Below, one piece after another: positions 9,304 to 18,608 of a stretch of 64,000 nt of DNA (within the stretch, counting starts at the first letter, position 1; the number at the start of each line of letters is the position of its first letter). Location: contig NZ_PDNU01000007.1 in NCBI RefSeq assembly GCF_002631185.1, positions 29,364-93,363 on the forward strand, given 5' to 3'. Under the pieces are notes generated by a model, which searched no databases, was not told the DNA's origin, and saw only the letters and a program-made list of their open reading frames with translations. The position numbers and the translations under genes were made by a program. Origin of the DNA: Teichococcus rhizosphaerae (GTDB lineage Bacteria; Pseudomonadota; Alphaproteobacteria; Acetobacterales; Acetobacteraceae).

Positions 9304-10436
9304 CAAAGATCGACCGCTACATGTTCCGCCAGCTCGGCGTGTCGCTGCTCGCGGTGACCGTGGGGCTCGCCGCGCTGGTCTGGCTCACGCAGAGCCTGCG
9401 CTTCATCGAGCTGGTGCTGGACCGCGGCCTGTCCCTCGCCGTGTTCATCGAGCTGACCGGCCTGCTGCTGCCCTCCTTCTTCGCGGTGATCCTGCCCATC
9501 ACCACCTTCGTGGTGACGCTGTTCACCTATGTGCGGCTGAACGCCGACCGCGAGCTGGTGGTGATGCGCGCCGCCGGCCTGTCGGACTGGCGGCTGGCGC
9601 GGCCGGCGCTGCTGGTGGCCGGCATCGCCACCGCGCTCGGCCTGTTCATGCAGCTCTGGCTGGTGCCGGTGAGCCATGCCGCCTTCCGCGCCTGGCAGTT
9701 CGAGATCCGCAACGAGATGGCGGCGATCCTGCTGCAGGAGGGGGTGTTCAGCAGCCTGGGCGACACCCTCACCGTCTATGCCCGCCAGCGCGCGGCGGAC
9801 GGCACGCTGCGCGGCATCCTGGTGCACGACATGCGCGAGCCGGGCACCCCCGTCACCATCATGGCGCAGGAAGGGCGGCTCGTTTCCGGCCCTTCCGGCC
9901 CGCGCGTGACGCTGCTGAACGGCGTGCGCCAGCAGATGGAGCCGGCGACGGCCACCCGCCCCGCCCGGCTTTCCGTGCTCTCCTTCGCCGAGAACAGCGT
10001 CGATTTGGCCAGCGGCTCGAACAGCCCCGCCGAGACCGCCCGCAACCGCGACTCGCGCGAGCGCTTCGTGGGCGAGCTGCTGCGCCCCGATCCGGCCGAG
10101 AACCTGCCGGAGCGCGACATCCGCAAGTTCCGCGCTGAGGGGCACCAGCGCCTGTCCTCCCCCTTCACCGCGCTGTCCTTCGCCATGGTCGGGCTGGCCA
10201 CGGCGCTGGCCAGCGGCTTCCGCCGGCATGGCGACTGGCGGCCGGCGGCGCTCGGCGTCACCATGGTGGTCGTGCTGCTGGCGCTGGGGCTGGCGGTGGG
10301 CAACCTGGCGGCGCGCAACAACGCCGCCATCCCGCTGATCTGGGTGCACGCCCTCGCCCCCGCCCTGCTGGCGGCCTGGGTGCTCTCCGGCAGCCCCGGC
10401 CTGCCCCGCCGCAGGCCCGACATGGCGGAAGGCTGA
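9300..10436 (+). CDS. lptF: LPS export ABC transporter permease LptF
   Basis: A 378-residue inner-membrane permease of the LptB2FG complex, which extracts lipopolysaccharide from the inner membrane and feeds the Lpt bridge. The layout is typical: three membrane segments within the first ~125 residues (IDRYMFRQLGVSLLAVTVGL; LLLPSFFAVILPITTFVVTLF; ALLVAGIATALGLFMQLWLV), a periplasmic beta-jellyroll of ~150 residues, then three C-terminal membrane segments. The coupling segment contains NADRELVVMRAAGLSDW. It heads the operon lptF-lptG-lptD-surA-rsmA; lptG follows after 6 bases. Two leader cistrons directly precede the start. Confidence 0.93.
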   Translation: MTKIDRYMFRQLGVSLLAVTVGLAALVWLTQSLRFIELVLDRGLSLAVFIELTGLLLPSFFAVILPITTFVVTLFTYVRLNADRELVVMRAAGLSDWRLARPALLVAGIATALGLFMQLWLVPVSHAAFRAWQFEIRNEMAAILLQEGVFSSLGDTLTVYARQRAADGTLRGILVHDMREPGTPVTIMAQEGRLVSGPSGPRVTLLNGVRQQMEPATATRPARLSVLSFAENSVDLASGSNSPAETARNRDSRERFVGELLRPDPAENLPERDIRKFRAEGHQRLSSPFTALSFAMVGLATALASGFRRHGDWRPAALGVTMVVVLLALGLAVGNLAARNNAAIPLIWVHALAPALLAAWVLSGSPGLPRRRPDMAEG

Positions 10437-10442
10437 GCCGGC

Positions 10443-11558
10443 ATGATGGCCTTCTCCTACACCCTCTCCGCCTATATCGCGCGCCGCTTCGCGGCCATGT
10501 CGCTGGCGCTCGTCGCGGCCCTCGCCGGGCTCGTCGCGCTGTTCGACTTCATCGAGCTGCTGCGCCGCGCCGCCACCCGGCCGGAGGCCACCTTCGGCCT
10601 CGTGGCCTCCATCGCCTCGCTGCGCCTGCCCTTCGTGGTGCTGCAGATCCTGCCCTTCGCCGTGCTGCTCGGCGGCATCATCGCCTTCTGGCGGCTGGCC
10701 CGCTCCTCCGAGCTTGTGGTGGCGCGCGCCGCCGGCGTCTCCGCCTGGAGCTTCCTGGCGGGGCCGGTGCTGGTGGCGGCCTGCCTCGGCACGCTGGCCA
10801 TCACCGTCGTCTCGCCGCTTTCCGCCGCCATGCTGGCGCGCGCCGAGCGGCTGGACGCCACCTATCTGCGCAACGCCACCGGCCTGTCCTCGCTGGCCGG
10901 CGGGCGGCTCTGGCTGCGCCAAGCCGACGCCACGCTGGAGCCGGGGGGCGTCGCCATCCTGGCCGGCGTGCCGGAGGTGAACCGGGAAAGCGGCTTCCGG
11001 CTCACCCAGGTCTCGCTCTGGCGCCTTTCGGCCCATGACCGGCCGCTGGAGCGGGTGGAGGCGCCGCTGGCGCGGCTCGTCCCCGGCGCCTGGGAGCTGC
11101 AGCAGGCGGTGACCTTCGGCAGCGACCGCCAGCCCTCGGCGCCGGGCACGCTGCGCCTGCCCACCACCCTGACGCCGGACCGCATCGAGGACAGCTTCGC
11201 CAGCCCCGACACCCTCTCCTTCTGGGCGCTGCCGGGCTTCATCCAGGTGCTGGAAAGCTCCGGCTTCTCCGCCATGCGGCACCGGCTGCACTTCCACTCG
11301 CTGCTGTCCCTGCCGCTGCTGACGGCGGCGATGGCGCTGATGGCGGCCGGCTTCTCCATGCGCCATTCCCGCCGCGGCGGCGTGGCGCGGATGATCGGCG
11401 CCGGCATCGCCGCCGGCTTCGCGCTGTTCCTGCTGGACAAGGTGTCCGAGGAGTTCGGCCAGGCCGGCACCCTGCCGGTGGCGCTGGCCGCCTGGGCGCC
11501 GTCCGTCGCCGGGCTGCTGCTGGCGCTCACCCTGCTGATCTACCAGGAGGATGGCTGA
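10443..11558 (+). CDS. lptG: LPS export ABC transporter permease LptG
   Basis: A 371-residue partner of LptF with the same 3 + jellyroll + 3 membrane layout. The N-terminus reads SAYIARRFAAMSLALVAAL. The coupling region SSELVVARAAGVSAWSFL matches the LptF/G pattern, and the C-terminal half keeps RHRLHFHSLLSLPLL and ARMIGAGIAAGFALFLLDKV. LptF and LptG flank the ATPase LptB, which is not in this window. Two adjacent ATG codons (10443, 10446) could serve as start. It lies 6 bases after lptF and ~90 bases before lptD, in one transcription direction. Confidence 0.93.
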   Translation: MMAFSYTLSAYIARRFAAMSLALVAALAGLVALFDFIELLRRAATRPEATFGLVASIASLRLPFVVLQILPFAVLLGGIIAFWRLARSSELVVARAAGVSAWSFLAGPVLVAACLGTLAITVVSPLSAAMLARAERLDATYLRNATGLSSLAGGRLWLRQADATLEPGGVAILAGVPEVNRESGFRLTQVSLWRLSAHDRPLERVEAPLARLVPGAWELQQAVTFGSDRQPSAPGTLRLPTTLTPDRIEDSFASPDTLSFWALPGFIQVLESSGFSAMRHRLHFHSLLSLPLLTAAMALMAAGFSMRHSRRGGVARMIGAGIAAGFALFLLDKVSEEFGQAGTLPVALAAWAPSVAGLLLALTLLIYQEDG

Positions 11559-11651
11559 GGCGCCGCCGCCGGGCGCGCGGCGCGGGGCGCCCCCTCCCCC
11601 ATGCGGCGCATCCCTCTCGCCGCGCCCCGCCGAAGCCGCTATGGAAGCGGC

Positions 11652-13985
11652 ATGGACCGAGCCATGCGCGACGCCGGGTTGCCCCCGGCCGGGATGACGG
11701 ATCGCCGGGGTGAGGGCGGGGCGGCGCCAGGCCGCGCCCTGCCGCTGCCCGGCTGGCGTGCCGCCCTGCTGGGCAGCGCCGTGCTGCTCTCCGCCAGCCT
11801 GCCGCTGCGCGGGGCGGAGTCGCAGCAGCCCGCGCCGCCCGCCGCGCCCCAGGCCGGAACGTCCCAGGCCGGGGCGCCCCAGGCCGGGGCGCCGCAAACC
11901 GGCAACAACGCGCCCGTCACCTTCACCGCCGACGAGGTGGAATACGACCAGGAGCGCAGCCTCGTCACCGCCCGCGGCGCGGTGGAGGCCTGGCAGAACG
12001 AGCGCATCCTGCGCGCCGACCGCTTCACCTTCGACCGCAACACCGGCATCGCCACCGCCGAGGGCAACGTCCAGCTCCTGGAGGCGGACGGGCAGGTGCT
12101 GTTCGCCGACCGCGCCGAGCTGACCGGCAACATGCGCGACGGCGTGGTGGAGGGGCTGAAGGCCCGCCTCGCCCAGAACGGCCGCATGGTGGCCAACGGC
12201 GCCCGCCGCACGGACGGCACCATCCTCGACATGTCGCGCGTGCTCTACACCTCCTGCGACCTGTGCGCCGACGACCCCGAGGCGCCGCCGCTGTGGCAGC
12301 TCCGCGCCCGGCTGGCCACCCACGACCAGGAGGCCAAGCGGCTGCGCTACCGCGACGCCTCGCTGATGCTGGGCGGCGTGCCGGTGCTCTACACGCCCTA
12401 CCTGTCGCACCCCGATCCCTCGGTGCCGCGCCAGTCCGGCTTCCTGACGCCCACCTTCGGCAGCAGCAGCTTCCTCGGCGGCTTCCTGACCACGCCCTAT
12501 TACTGGGCGATCGACGGCAGCCAGGACCTCACCCTCTCGCCCACCTTCTCGACCAAGCAGGACCCGGCGCTCGGCTTCGAGTACCGCCGCCGCTTCAACA
12601 GCGGCGAGATCCAGGCCACCGGCTCGGTCGGCCAGCGTGACGGCGCGCCGGGCGAGGAGGGCTGGGGCGGACACATCTTCAGCCGTGGCCAGTTCTCCAT
12701 CGACCAGAACTGGCGCACCGGCTTCAACCTGAACCGCGCCAGCAGCGAGAACTACCTGCGCGCCTGGCGCTACCCGGTGGCGCGCCAGCTTTCCTCGGAC
12801 GCCTATCTGGAGGGCTTCTGGGGCACCGAGGGCTATGCCCGCATCGACGGCCGCGCCTATCAGGGCCTGTCGGAGGTGGACGACCTCGGCCAGATCCCGC
12901 TGGTGCTGCCCAACCTCTTCGCCGATTACTGGGTGGGGCGGGACCGGCTGGGCGGCTATCTGAGCGCCGATATCGGCGCCTTCGCCATCTACCGCGACGA
13001 GGGCACGGACACCCGCCGCATCGCCTCCCGCCTGCGCTACGACCTGCCGCGCATCGACCGCTTCGGCCAGGTCTGGACCTTCCGCGCCCAGGCGGACGGG
13101 CTGGCGCGCTGGGTGGACGACCTCGACCTCGCCCCCAACTTCGCCAGCCGCGGCACCGCCACGGACGCCACCGGCAACATCCGCGTGGCGCTGGACTGGC
13201 GCCTGCCGATGACGCGCGGCGCCGGCGCCTATGGCACGCAGCTCATCGAGCCGCGCGTGCAGCTCGTCACCGGACCCTCCACGGGGCGGCAGACCCTGGT
13301 GGCGAACGAGGACAGCCTCGACTTCGAGTTCACCGACGCCAACCTGTTCGACCTCAACCGCTTCCCCGGCCGCGACCGGCAGGAAGGCGGCACGCGGGTG
13401 GACGCCGCCTTCCGCAGCGCCTGGTTCTTTCCCAATGGCGGGCAGCTCGAGGGGCTGGTGGGCCGCTCCTTCCGCGCCAGCGACGAGAGCGTGTTCGAGC
13501 CCGGCTCCGGCCTCGACGAGCGTGCCTCGGACTGGGTGGGGCGGCTGCGCCTTTCCCCCGTTCCCTGGCTGGACCTGACCGCCCGCGCCCGGCTGGACAA
13601 GGACAACCTGGACAGCCGCCTGGTGGAAACCCGCGGCCAGCTCAGCCTCGGCCGCGTCACGCTCGGCGCCGGCTACCTCTACACCGACCCCTCGACCGCG
13701 CTGATCTCGACCCGCGAGCGGCGCGAGGTGTCGGGCTCCGTCCAGGCGCAGATCACCCGCTTCTGGCGCGGCGGCGGCTTCGGCCGCTACGACCTGGAGC
13801 TGGACCGCGCCGTGTCCGCCGGCGTCAACCTCACCTATGAGGACGAGTGCCTGATCTTCGACACGCGCTTCGCCAAGACCTATGCGGAGCCCAGCAACCG
13901 CGCCAGCTACTACCCGTCCGACACCGTCCTGCTGTTCCGCGTCTCCTTCAAGACGGTGGGCGATTTCGGCTTCCGCGCGATCTGA
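11652..13985 (+). CDS. lptD: LPS assembly protein LptD
   Basis: An outer-membrane beta-barrel protein of ~777 residues that inserts lipopolysaccharide into the outer leaflet. A signal peptide (WRAALLGSAVLLSASLPLRGA) precedes a Gln/Ala/Pro-rich linker and then the OstA jellyroll (PVTFTADEVEYDQERSLVTARG and repeats). After this come YRDASLMLGGVPVLYTPYLSHPDPS, PRQSGFLTP and the C-terminal barrel ending in the aromatic FRVSFKTVGDFGFRAI. The linker contains a 15-bp tandem repeat (11850-11894) giving repeated QAGAP units. GGAAG precedes ATG 11652; in-frame ATGs at 11601 and 11694 are alternatives. The barrel has few Cys residues, mainly CDLC early in the protein. Confidence 0.9.
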   Translation: MDRAMRDAGLPPAGMTDRRGEGGAAPGRALPLPGWRAALLGSAVLLSASLPLRGAESQQPAPPAAPQAGTSQAGAPQAGAPQTGNNAPVTFTADEVEYDQERSLVTARGAVEAWQNERILRADRFTFDRNTGIATAEGNVQLLEADGQVLFADRAELTGNMRDGVVEGLKARLAQNGRMVANGARRTDGTILDMSRVLYTSCDLCADDPEAPPLWQLRARLATHDQEAKRLRYRDASLMLGGVPVLYTPYLSHPDPSVPRQSGFLTPTFGSSSFLGGFLTTPYYWAIDGSQDLTLSPTFSTKQDPALGFEYRRRFNSGEIQATGSVGQRDGAPGEEGWGGHIFSRGQFSIDQNWRTGFNLNRASSENYLRAWRYPVARQLSSDAYLEGFWGTEGYARIDGRAYQGLSEVDDLGQIPLVLPNLFADYWVGRDRLGGYLSADIGAFAIYRDEGTDTRRIASRLRYDLPRIDRFGQVWTFRAQADGLARWVDDLDLAPNFASRGTATDATGNIRVALDWRLPMTRGAGAYGTQLIEPRVQLVTGPSTGRQTLVANEDSLDFEFTDANLFDLNRFPGRDRQEGGTRVDAAFRSAWFFPNGGQLEGLVGRSFRASDESVFEPGSGLDERASDWVGRLRLSPVPWLDLTARARLDKDNLDSRLVETRGQLSLGRVTLGAGYLYTDPSTALISTRERREVSGSVQAQITRFWRGGGFGRYDLELDRAVSAGVNLTYEDECLIFDTRFAKTYAEPSNRASYYPSDTVLLFRVSFKTVGDFGFRAI

Positions 13986-14135
13986 CGCCGCCTCCACCCG
14001 GAGGCGCCCCGCCCGCGGGCGCCTCCCCACGGCCCCTCCTGCCGGGCTCCCGGCGCCACCCCGGCCGCGCGGCGCGCGGGCGGGACGCGCGATTGGGACT
14101 GGCGGAGCCGGCGTGCCCGGCCTAGGAAAACCGCC

Positions 14136-15530
14136 ATGCGACGCGCCCTCGCCCCGACCCGCCCGACCCTTCCCGCCCCGCTGCCGCGCCCCCCGCTGCC
14201 GCGCATGCCGGCGCTGCGCGCCCTGGCGCTGGCGGCGGCCCTGCCGCTGGCCGGCCTCGCCATGGCGCCGGGCGCAGCGGCCCAAGGTGCCGGAGCCAGC
14301 GGCGCGGCGAGGCCCGGCCCCGCCGCCGAGGCCGCGCCGGCGATGAACCGCATCGTCGCCGTGGTGAATGGCGACGTGGTGACGGCGAACGAGGTGGCCG
14401 CCCGCACCCGCCTCTTCGCGCTGAACGCCGGCATGGGGCCGAACCCCGAGGTGCTGGCGCGGCTGCGCCCGCAGGTGACGCGGCTGCTGGTGGACGAGCG
14501 GCTGCGCATGCAGGAGGTGCAGCGCCGCGGCATCCCCGTGGCCGACGCCGACGTGGCGGCGGCGGTGGAGGAGATCGAGCAGCGCAACGGCCTCCCCCCC
14601 GGCGGGCTGGTGGCGCAGCTTCGCGGCGCGGGCGTGCAGCCGCGCGCGCTGTTCGACCAGATCCGCAACCAGATCGGCTGGTCCCGCCTCGTGCGGCAGC
14701 AGCTCGGCGGCCAGGCGCAGGTGGGCGAGGCGGAGATCGAGGAGTTCATGGCCGCCCACAAGGCGCGCACGGGCGAGCCGGAATACCTCGTCTCCGAGAT
14801 CTTCATCCCCGTGGACGACCCCGCCGCCGAGCCCGAGGTGCGCCGCTTCGTGGACGACGTGGTGGGCCAGCTCCGCGCCGGCGTGCCCTTCGCCGCCGCC
14901 GCCACCCAGTTCAGCCAGAGCCAGACCGCCCTGCAGGGCGGCGACATGGGCTGGGTGCGCCCCGACGAGTTCGACCCCGCCGTGGGCCGCATCGTCGCGC
15001 AGATGCCGCCCGGCGCCATCGCCAACCCGCAGCGCGTGCCGGGCGGCTTCCAGATCGTCACGCTGCGCCAGAAGCGCGAGACGGGGCGCGAGATCGCCAC
15101 GCTGGTCACGCTGCGCCAGGCCTTCTTCGGCTTCACCAGCGCGCTCGACCCGCAGGCGCCGACGCAGCAGCAGATCCAGGCGCTGGAGCGCGCCCGCACC
15201 CTGGAGGGCAAGGGCTGCAACGTGGTGGAGGCGGCCGCCCGCGGCAGCGACCGCCCGGCCGATCCCGGCGGCCCGCTGCGGCAGGACACCATGGAGCCCG
15301 CGGCGCTGCGCGGCATCGTGGCCAGCCTCGCCGTGAACCGCGCCAGCCAGCCGCTGGTGACGCCGGACGGCGTGCTGGTGCTGGCCGTCTGCTCGCGCGA
15401 GACCCGCAACCTCGCCGAGCTGACGCCCGACCAGGCGCGCGCCCAGATCCTGCGCGAGCGGGTGGAGCTGACCTCCCGCCAGCTCCAGCGCGACCTGCGC
15501 CGCCGCGCGCAGATCGACATGCGGAGCTGA
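14136..15530 (+). CDS. surA: Periplasmic chaperone / peptidyl-prolyl isomerase SurA
   Basis: A 464-residue periplasmic protein. A signal region ([25 protein letters not shown]) leads into the SurA N-terminal chaperone domain ([41 protein letters not shown]). One parvulin-type isomerase domain follows at about residues 210-310 ([24 protein letters not shown]), then a C-terminal helix. E. coli SurA has two parvulin domains; one is common in alphaproteobacteria. SurA escorts barrel proteins such as LptD to the Bam machinery, which fits its place directly after lptD. rsmA follows within 8 bases, with no pdxA between. Confidence 0.9.
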   Translation: MRRALAPTRPTLPAPLPRPPLPRMPALRALALAAALPLAGLAMAPGAAAQGAGASGAARPGPAAEAAPAMNRIVAVVNGDVVTANEVAARTRLFALNAGMGPNPEVLARLRPQVTRLLVDERLRMQEVQRRGIPVADADVAAAVEEIEQRNGLPPGGLVAQLRGAGVQPRALFDQIRNQIGWSRLVRQQLGGQAQVGEAEIEEFMAAHKARTGEPEYLVSEIFIPVDDPAAEPEVRRFVDDVVGQLRAGVPFAAAATQFSQSQTALQGGDMGWVRPDEFDPAVGRIVAQMPPGAIANPQRVPGGFQIVTLRQKRETGREIATLVTLRQAFFGFTSALDPQAPTQQQIQALERARTLEGKGCNVVEAAARGSDRPADPGGPLRQDTMEPAALRGIVASLAVNRASQPLVTPDGVLVLAVCSRETRNLAELTPDQARAQILRERVELTSRQLQRDLRRRAQIDMRS

Positions 15531-15537
15531 GGCGGCC

Positions 15538-16365
15538 ATTTCCGCCTCCCTCCCCTCCCTCGCGGAAACCATTGCGAGGCACGGGCTGGCCGCGCGCAAG
15601 TCGCTCGGCCAGCACTTCCTGCTCGATGCCGCGCTCTGCGCCCGCATCGCCTCCATCGCCGCGCCGCTGGAGGGGCGGCACGTGCTGGAGGTGGGCCCCG
15701 GCCCCGGCGGCCTGACCCGCGCCCTGCTGGAAAGCCCCGCCGCGGGCGTGGTGGCGGTGGAGCTGGACCACCGTGCCATCGCGGCCCAGGAGGAGCTGGC
15801 CGCCGCCTATCCGGGCCGGCTCCGCGTCGTCGAGGGCGACGCGCTGCGGATCGACGCGGAGGCGCTGCTGCCGGCGCCGCGCCGCATCGTCGCCAACCTG
15901 CCCTACAATGTCGGCACGCCGCTGCTGATCGGCTGGCTGCGGCAGGCGCATCTGTTCGAGAGCATGACGCTGATGTTCCAGCAGGAGGTGGCCGAGCGCA
16001 TCGTCGCCGCCCCCGACACGGAGCATTACGGGCGGCTCGCCGTGCTGGCGCAGTGGCGCTGCCAGTGCCGCATGACGCTGCGCCTGCCGCCCGGCGCCTT
16101 CTCACCGCCGCCCAAGGTGTGGTCGGCCATCGTCCATCTCGTGCCGCATGCGGAGGCGCCCGACCCGGCGCTGATGGCGGCGCTGGAGCGCGTCACGGCG
16201 GCGGCCTTCGGGCAGCGGCGCAAGATGCTGCGCTCCAGCCTGAAGGCGCTGGGCGGGGCCGAGGCGCTGCTGGGGGAGGCGGGGCTCGACGGCACCCGCC
16301 GCGCCGAGACGCTGTCCGTGGCGGAGTTCGACCGCCTGGCGCGGCGGGTGCTGGCGCGCGGCTGA
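15538..16365 (+). CDS. rsmA: 16S rRNA dimethyladenosine transferase RsmA (KsgA), ATT start
   Basis: RsmA dimethylates A1518 and A1519 of 16S rRNA late in 30S assembly. The N-terminal family motif [12 protein letters not shown], the SAM-binding [14 protein letters not shown], the catalytic NLPYNVG and [14 protein letters not shown] are all in one frame. That frame has no ATG, GTG or TTG between the stop at 15469 and a GTG at 15682, and the GTG would cut off the SLGQHF motif. The best start is ATT at 15538: GAGG sits 5 bases upstream, the product is 275 residues, and the alignment ([16 protein letters not shown]) begins where homologues begin. A sequencing error of an ATG cannot be excluded. 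The start lies 7 bases after the surA stop, so coupling is likely. Confidence 0.85.
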   Translation: MSASLPSLAETIARHGLAARKSLGQHFLLDAALCARIASIAAPLEGRHVLEVGPGPGGLTRALLESPAAGVVAVELDHRAIAAQEELAAAYPGRLRVVEGDALRIDAEALLPAPRRIVANLPYNVGTPLLIGWLRQAHLFESMTLMFQQEVAERIVAAPDTEHYGRLAVLAQWRCQCRMTLRLPPGAFSPPPKVWSAIVHLVPHAEAPDPALMAALERVTAAAFGQRRKMLRSSLKALGGAEALLGEAGLDGTRRAETLSVAEFDRLARRVLARG

Positions 16366-16399
16366 GGGCCGGAGCCCGGGATCGGCGCCCGCCCTCAGC
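16361..16399. terminator. Bidirectional terminator-like inverted repeat
   Basis: GCTGAGGGC (16361-16369) and its exact complement GCCCTCAGC (16391-16399) form a 9-bp stem spanning the stop codons of the convergent rsmA and glycosyltransferase genes. There is no U-run, so it is a weak intrinsic terminator or a shared 3' hairpin. Confidence 0.45.
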
Positions 16400-17513
16400 G
16401 CGCCGTGTTGCGCCCGCGGAACTCGCGGCTGCCGAAGATGATGCGGCGCAGCCGGCGCACGGATGAGCGGCCGACATGCTGCTCGTAGATGTTCTCCCCC
16501 TCCGGCAGGCGGTCGAGCAGCAGGCGGTAGAGATCGGCCACCTCCTCGCGCGTCAGCGGCCGGTCGGGGTCCCAGTGGCGGGCGGCGTAGCGCTCCAGGA
16601 AGGCGCCGAATTCCTGCTGGCGGAACCTGCGGAAATGCGCCTGCTGCCGCCCCAGGATGGCGGCGACGCGCGCGGCCGTGACCGGCTCGATCGGCAGGTC
16701 CCCGCGCTCCACGGGCGTCATGCGGTCATAGCCCATCTCGCGGAAGCGGCGCTCGTTGAAGGAGGCGCCCTTCTCGCCGATGTAGCGGCCGAAGCAGGTG
16801 TCGGTCATCACCCGCGCCAGGCCGAGTTGGGCGCAGGCCAGGGCCTTCATGGCATCCTGCGACGACTTGTCGATCGCCATCTCGTGGCCCTCGAGCCAGC
16901 GATAGACGGCCAGGTGGTTGCGGTTCGGGTAGTCGGTCCGGCGGATGATCTCGAGATAGGGCTTCAGCCAGGCGTTGATCCTGCGCCAGGCCTCGCGCCG
17001 CAGCCCGAAGGCCCAGTGGTGGTCGAGCGGCACGGCGCGCACCAGCCCGGGCTCGGGCGTGGCGCGGTGGTCGCCATAGACCGCGAAGTAGCCGACCTCC
17101 GGAAAGGGCGCGAGCGCCTCGTTCAGCCGCTCCATCATCGTCAGGTAGGCGGGGCCGAGCTCGAGGTCGTCCTCGAAGAAATAGGCGGTCTCCGCCTTCA
17201 GCGTCTCGAAGGCCAGCTTCTCGCCGCGCTGGATGTTGAAGGCGATGCCGAGATTGTCAGGGCTTTGCAGCACCTGCCCCTCGGGAAAGGCGGCGTGGAA
17301 CGTGGCGACGCTGTCGGCGATCGCCTGGTCCTCGGCGTAGCGCACGCCCGAGGCGGCGGAAACCGCGCCGTCCTGCAGCAGGTAGATCCGGCTCGGGTCG
17401 AGCGCCACCCCCTGCTGCGCCTTCAGCGAGGCGCAGAAGCGCTCCAGATAGGGCGCGCGGTCGAAGGCGAAGATGATGATCGGCGCGCTGATGCCGCGCA
17501 CGGTTTCGGCCAT
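16395..17513 (-). CDS. Glycosyltransferase, GT-A (family 2-like)
   Basis: A 372-residue protein with a nucleotide-sugar-type GT-A fold. It opens with APIIIFAFDRAPYLERFCASL, contains RIYLLQDGA and the acidic metal motif YFFEDDLELGP near residue 135, and has an acceptor region HHWAFGLRREAWRRINAWL. The C-terminal ~60 residues (VADLYRLLLDRLPEG ... GRSSVRRLRRIIFGSREFRGRN) resemble a DUF4214-type segment often appended to surface-glycan glycosyltransferases. No signal peptide or membrane segment is seen, so it is probably cytosolic. ATG 17513 is preferred, with GGGGAG ~11 bases upstream. Sugar and acceptor are unknown; lipopolysaccharide modification would suit the adjoining lpt operon, but this is inference. 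Confidence 0.7.
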   Translation of the reverse strand: MAETVRGISAPIIIFAFDRAPYLERFCASLKAQQGVALDPSRIYLLQDGAVSAASGVRYAEDQAIADSVATFHAAFPEGQVLQSPDNLGIAFNIQRGEKLAFETLKAETAYFFEDDLELGPAYLTMMERLNEALAPFPEVGYFAVYGDHRATPEPGLVRAVPLDHHWAFGLRREAWRRINAWLKPYLEIIRRTDYPNRNHLAVYRWLEGHEMAIDKSSQDAMKALACAQLGLARVMTDTCFGRYIGEKGASFNERRFREMGYDRMTPVERGDLPIEPVTAARVAAILGRQQAHFRRFRQQEFGAFLERYAARHWDPDRPLTREEVADLYRLLLDRLPEGENIYEQHVGRSSVRRLRRIIFGSREFRGRNTAR

Positions 17514-17663
17514 GCCTTCGAGGCTCCCCTGGGGTCCGTGGCCGCTCCCGGCCACGCTTCGGACTGGACCCTTGTGCTAGAGCGCCGCACCGGCCCGGGC
17601 AAGCGTCGCCGCTTCAGGCCGCGCCGTCCCGGCAGCATCCTGCGGGCGCCATCCCTGCCGGCA

Positions 17664-18608
17664 TCATCCTTCCTGGCGCAGTGCCAGCGCCCGGGCATAG
17701 ACCTGCTTGCGCGGCAGGCCGGTGGCGGCGGCCACCAGGGCGGCGGCGTCGCGCAGGCTCTCGCCGGCCGCCAGCGCGGCGCGCAGCCGCTCGTCGAGCC
17801 CGGCCTCCGCCGCGCCGGCCTCCGCCTCGGCGGCGGGCGGCCCCACCACCAGCACGATCTCGCCACGCGCCGGGTTGGCCGCGTAGTGCGCCGCCAGCGC
17901 CTCCAGCGTGCCGCGCCGCACCTCCTCGAAGCGCTTGGTCAGCTCCCGCGCCACCGCCGCCGGGCGCGGGCCGAGGTGCCGCGCCATGGCCGCCAGGGTT
18001 TCCGCCAGGCGGTGCGGCGCCTCGTAGAAGATCAGCGTGGCGGAAAGGCCGGCCCGCTCGGCGGCGCGCAGCCGCCCCAGCTCCGCCGCCCGCGCCGCCT
18101 CCCGCGGCGGCAGGAAGCCGTGGAACAGGTAGGGGTGCGGCGGCAGGCCGGACAGGGTCAGCGCCATCACCGCCGCATTGGCCCCCGGCACGGCCGAGAC
18201 GGCGTGCCCGGCGGCGATGGCGGCGCGCACCAGCCGGTAGCCGGGGTCGCTCATCAGCGGCGTGCCCGCATCCGAGACCAGCGCCAGGTGTTCTCCCGCC
18301 GCCATCCGCGCCAGCAGGCGTGGCGTCGCCGCGTCCTCGTTGTGCTCGTGCAGCGGGAGGAGGCTCACCGAAACGCCATGTCGCGCCAGCAGCGGAGCGG
18401 TTACCCTGGTGTCCTCGCACAGCACCGCGTCGGCCGCGCGCAGCACGGCCAGGGCGCGGGGTGCGAGGTCGCCGAGATTGCCGATCGGCGTCGCCACCAG
18501 GGTCAGGCCGGGCCTGCCACCCGGCGCCCCGGACGTCTCGCTCGGGGTTCCAGTTGGGGAGATTTCATTTGTCGTTTCCGCGCTCGTCTCGTTCTCGTCC
18601 GGCTGCAC
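17664..18608 (-). CDS. rsmI: 16S rRNA (cytidine1402-2'-O)-methyltransferase RsmI
   Basis: A 314-residue tetrapyrrole-methylase-fold enzyme that methylates the 2'-O of C1402 in 16S rRNA. Clear motifs are LVATPIGNLGDLAPRAL, CEDTRVTAPLL, the SAM-binding LVSDAGTPLMSDPGYRLV, VPGANAAVMAL, FLPPREAAR and YEAPHRLAETL. GTG 18608 is the only in-frame start codon ahead of the conserved domain and has GGGAGAG ~9 bases upstream. The first ~33 residues are a non-conserved extension. It is divergent from an LpoA-like lipoprotein gene, as rsmI and lpoA are in E. coli, and the two 5' ends overlap by 40 bp. Confidence 0.92.
   Translation of the reverse strand: MQPDENETSAETTNEISPTGTPSETSGAPGGRPGLTLVATPIGNLGDLAPRALAVLRAADAVLCEDTRVTAPLLARHGVSVSLLPLHEHNEDAATPRLLARMAAGEHLALVSDAGTPLMSDPGYRLVRAAIAAGHAVSAVPGANAAVMALTLSGLPPHPYLFHGFLPPREAARAAELGRLRAAERAGLSATLIFYEAPHRLAETLAAMARHLGPRPAAVARELTKRFEEVRRGTLEALAAHYAANPARGEIVLVVGPPAAEAEAGAAEAGLDERLRAALAAGESLRDAAALVAAATGLPRKQVYARALALRQEG

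Noticed and set aside
9150..15779. A 2209-codon open frame on the minus strand opposite lptF-lptG-lptD-surA-rsmA
   Set aside because: It is antisense to clearly recognised genes, has low-complexity His/Arg/Gln/Gly-rich composition and no domains. Long antisense frames are expected in DNA this GC-rich.
15682..16365. rsmA starting at GTG 15682
   Set aside because: This start would remove the conserved [12 protein letters not shown] segment and part of the SAM-binding fold. The upstream frame encodes exactly the missing part.
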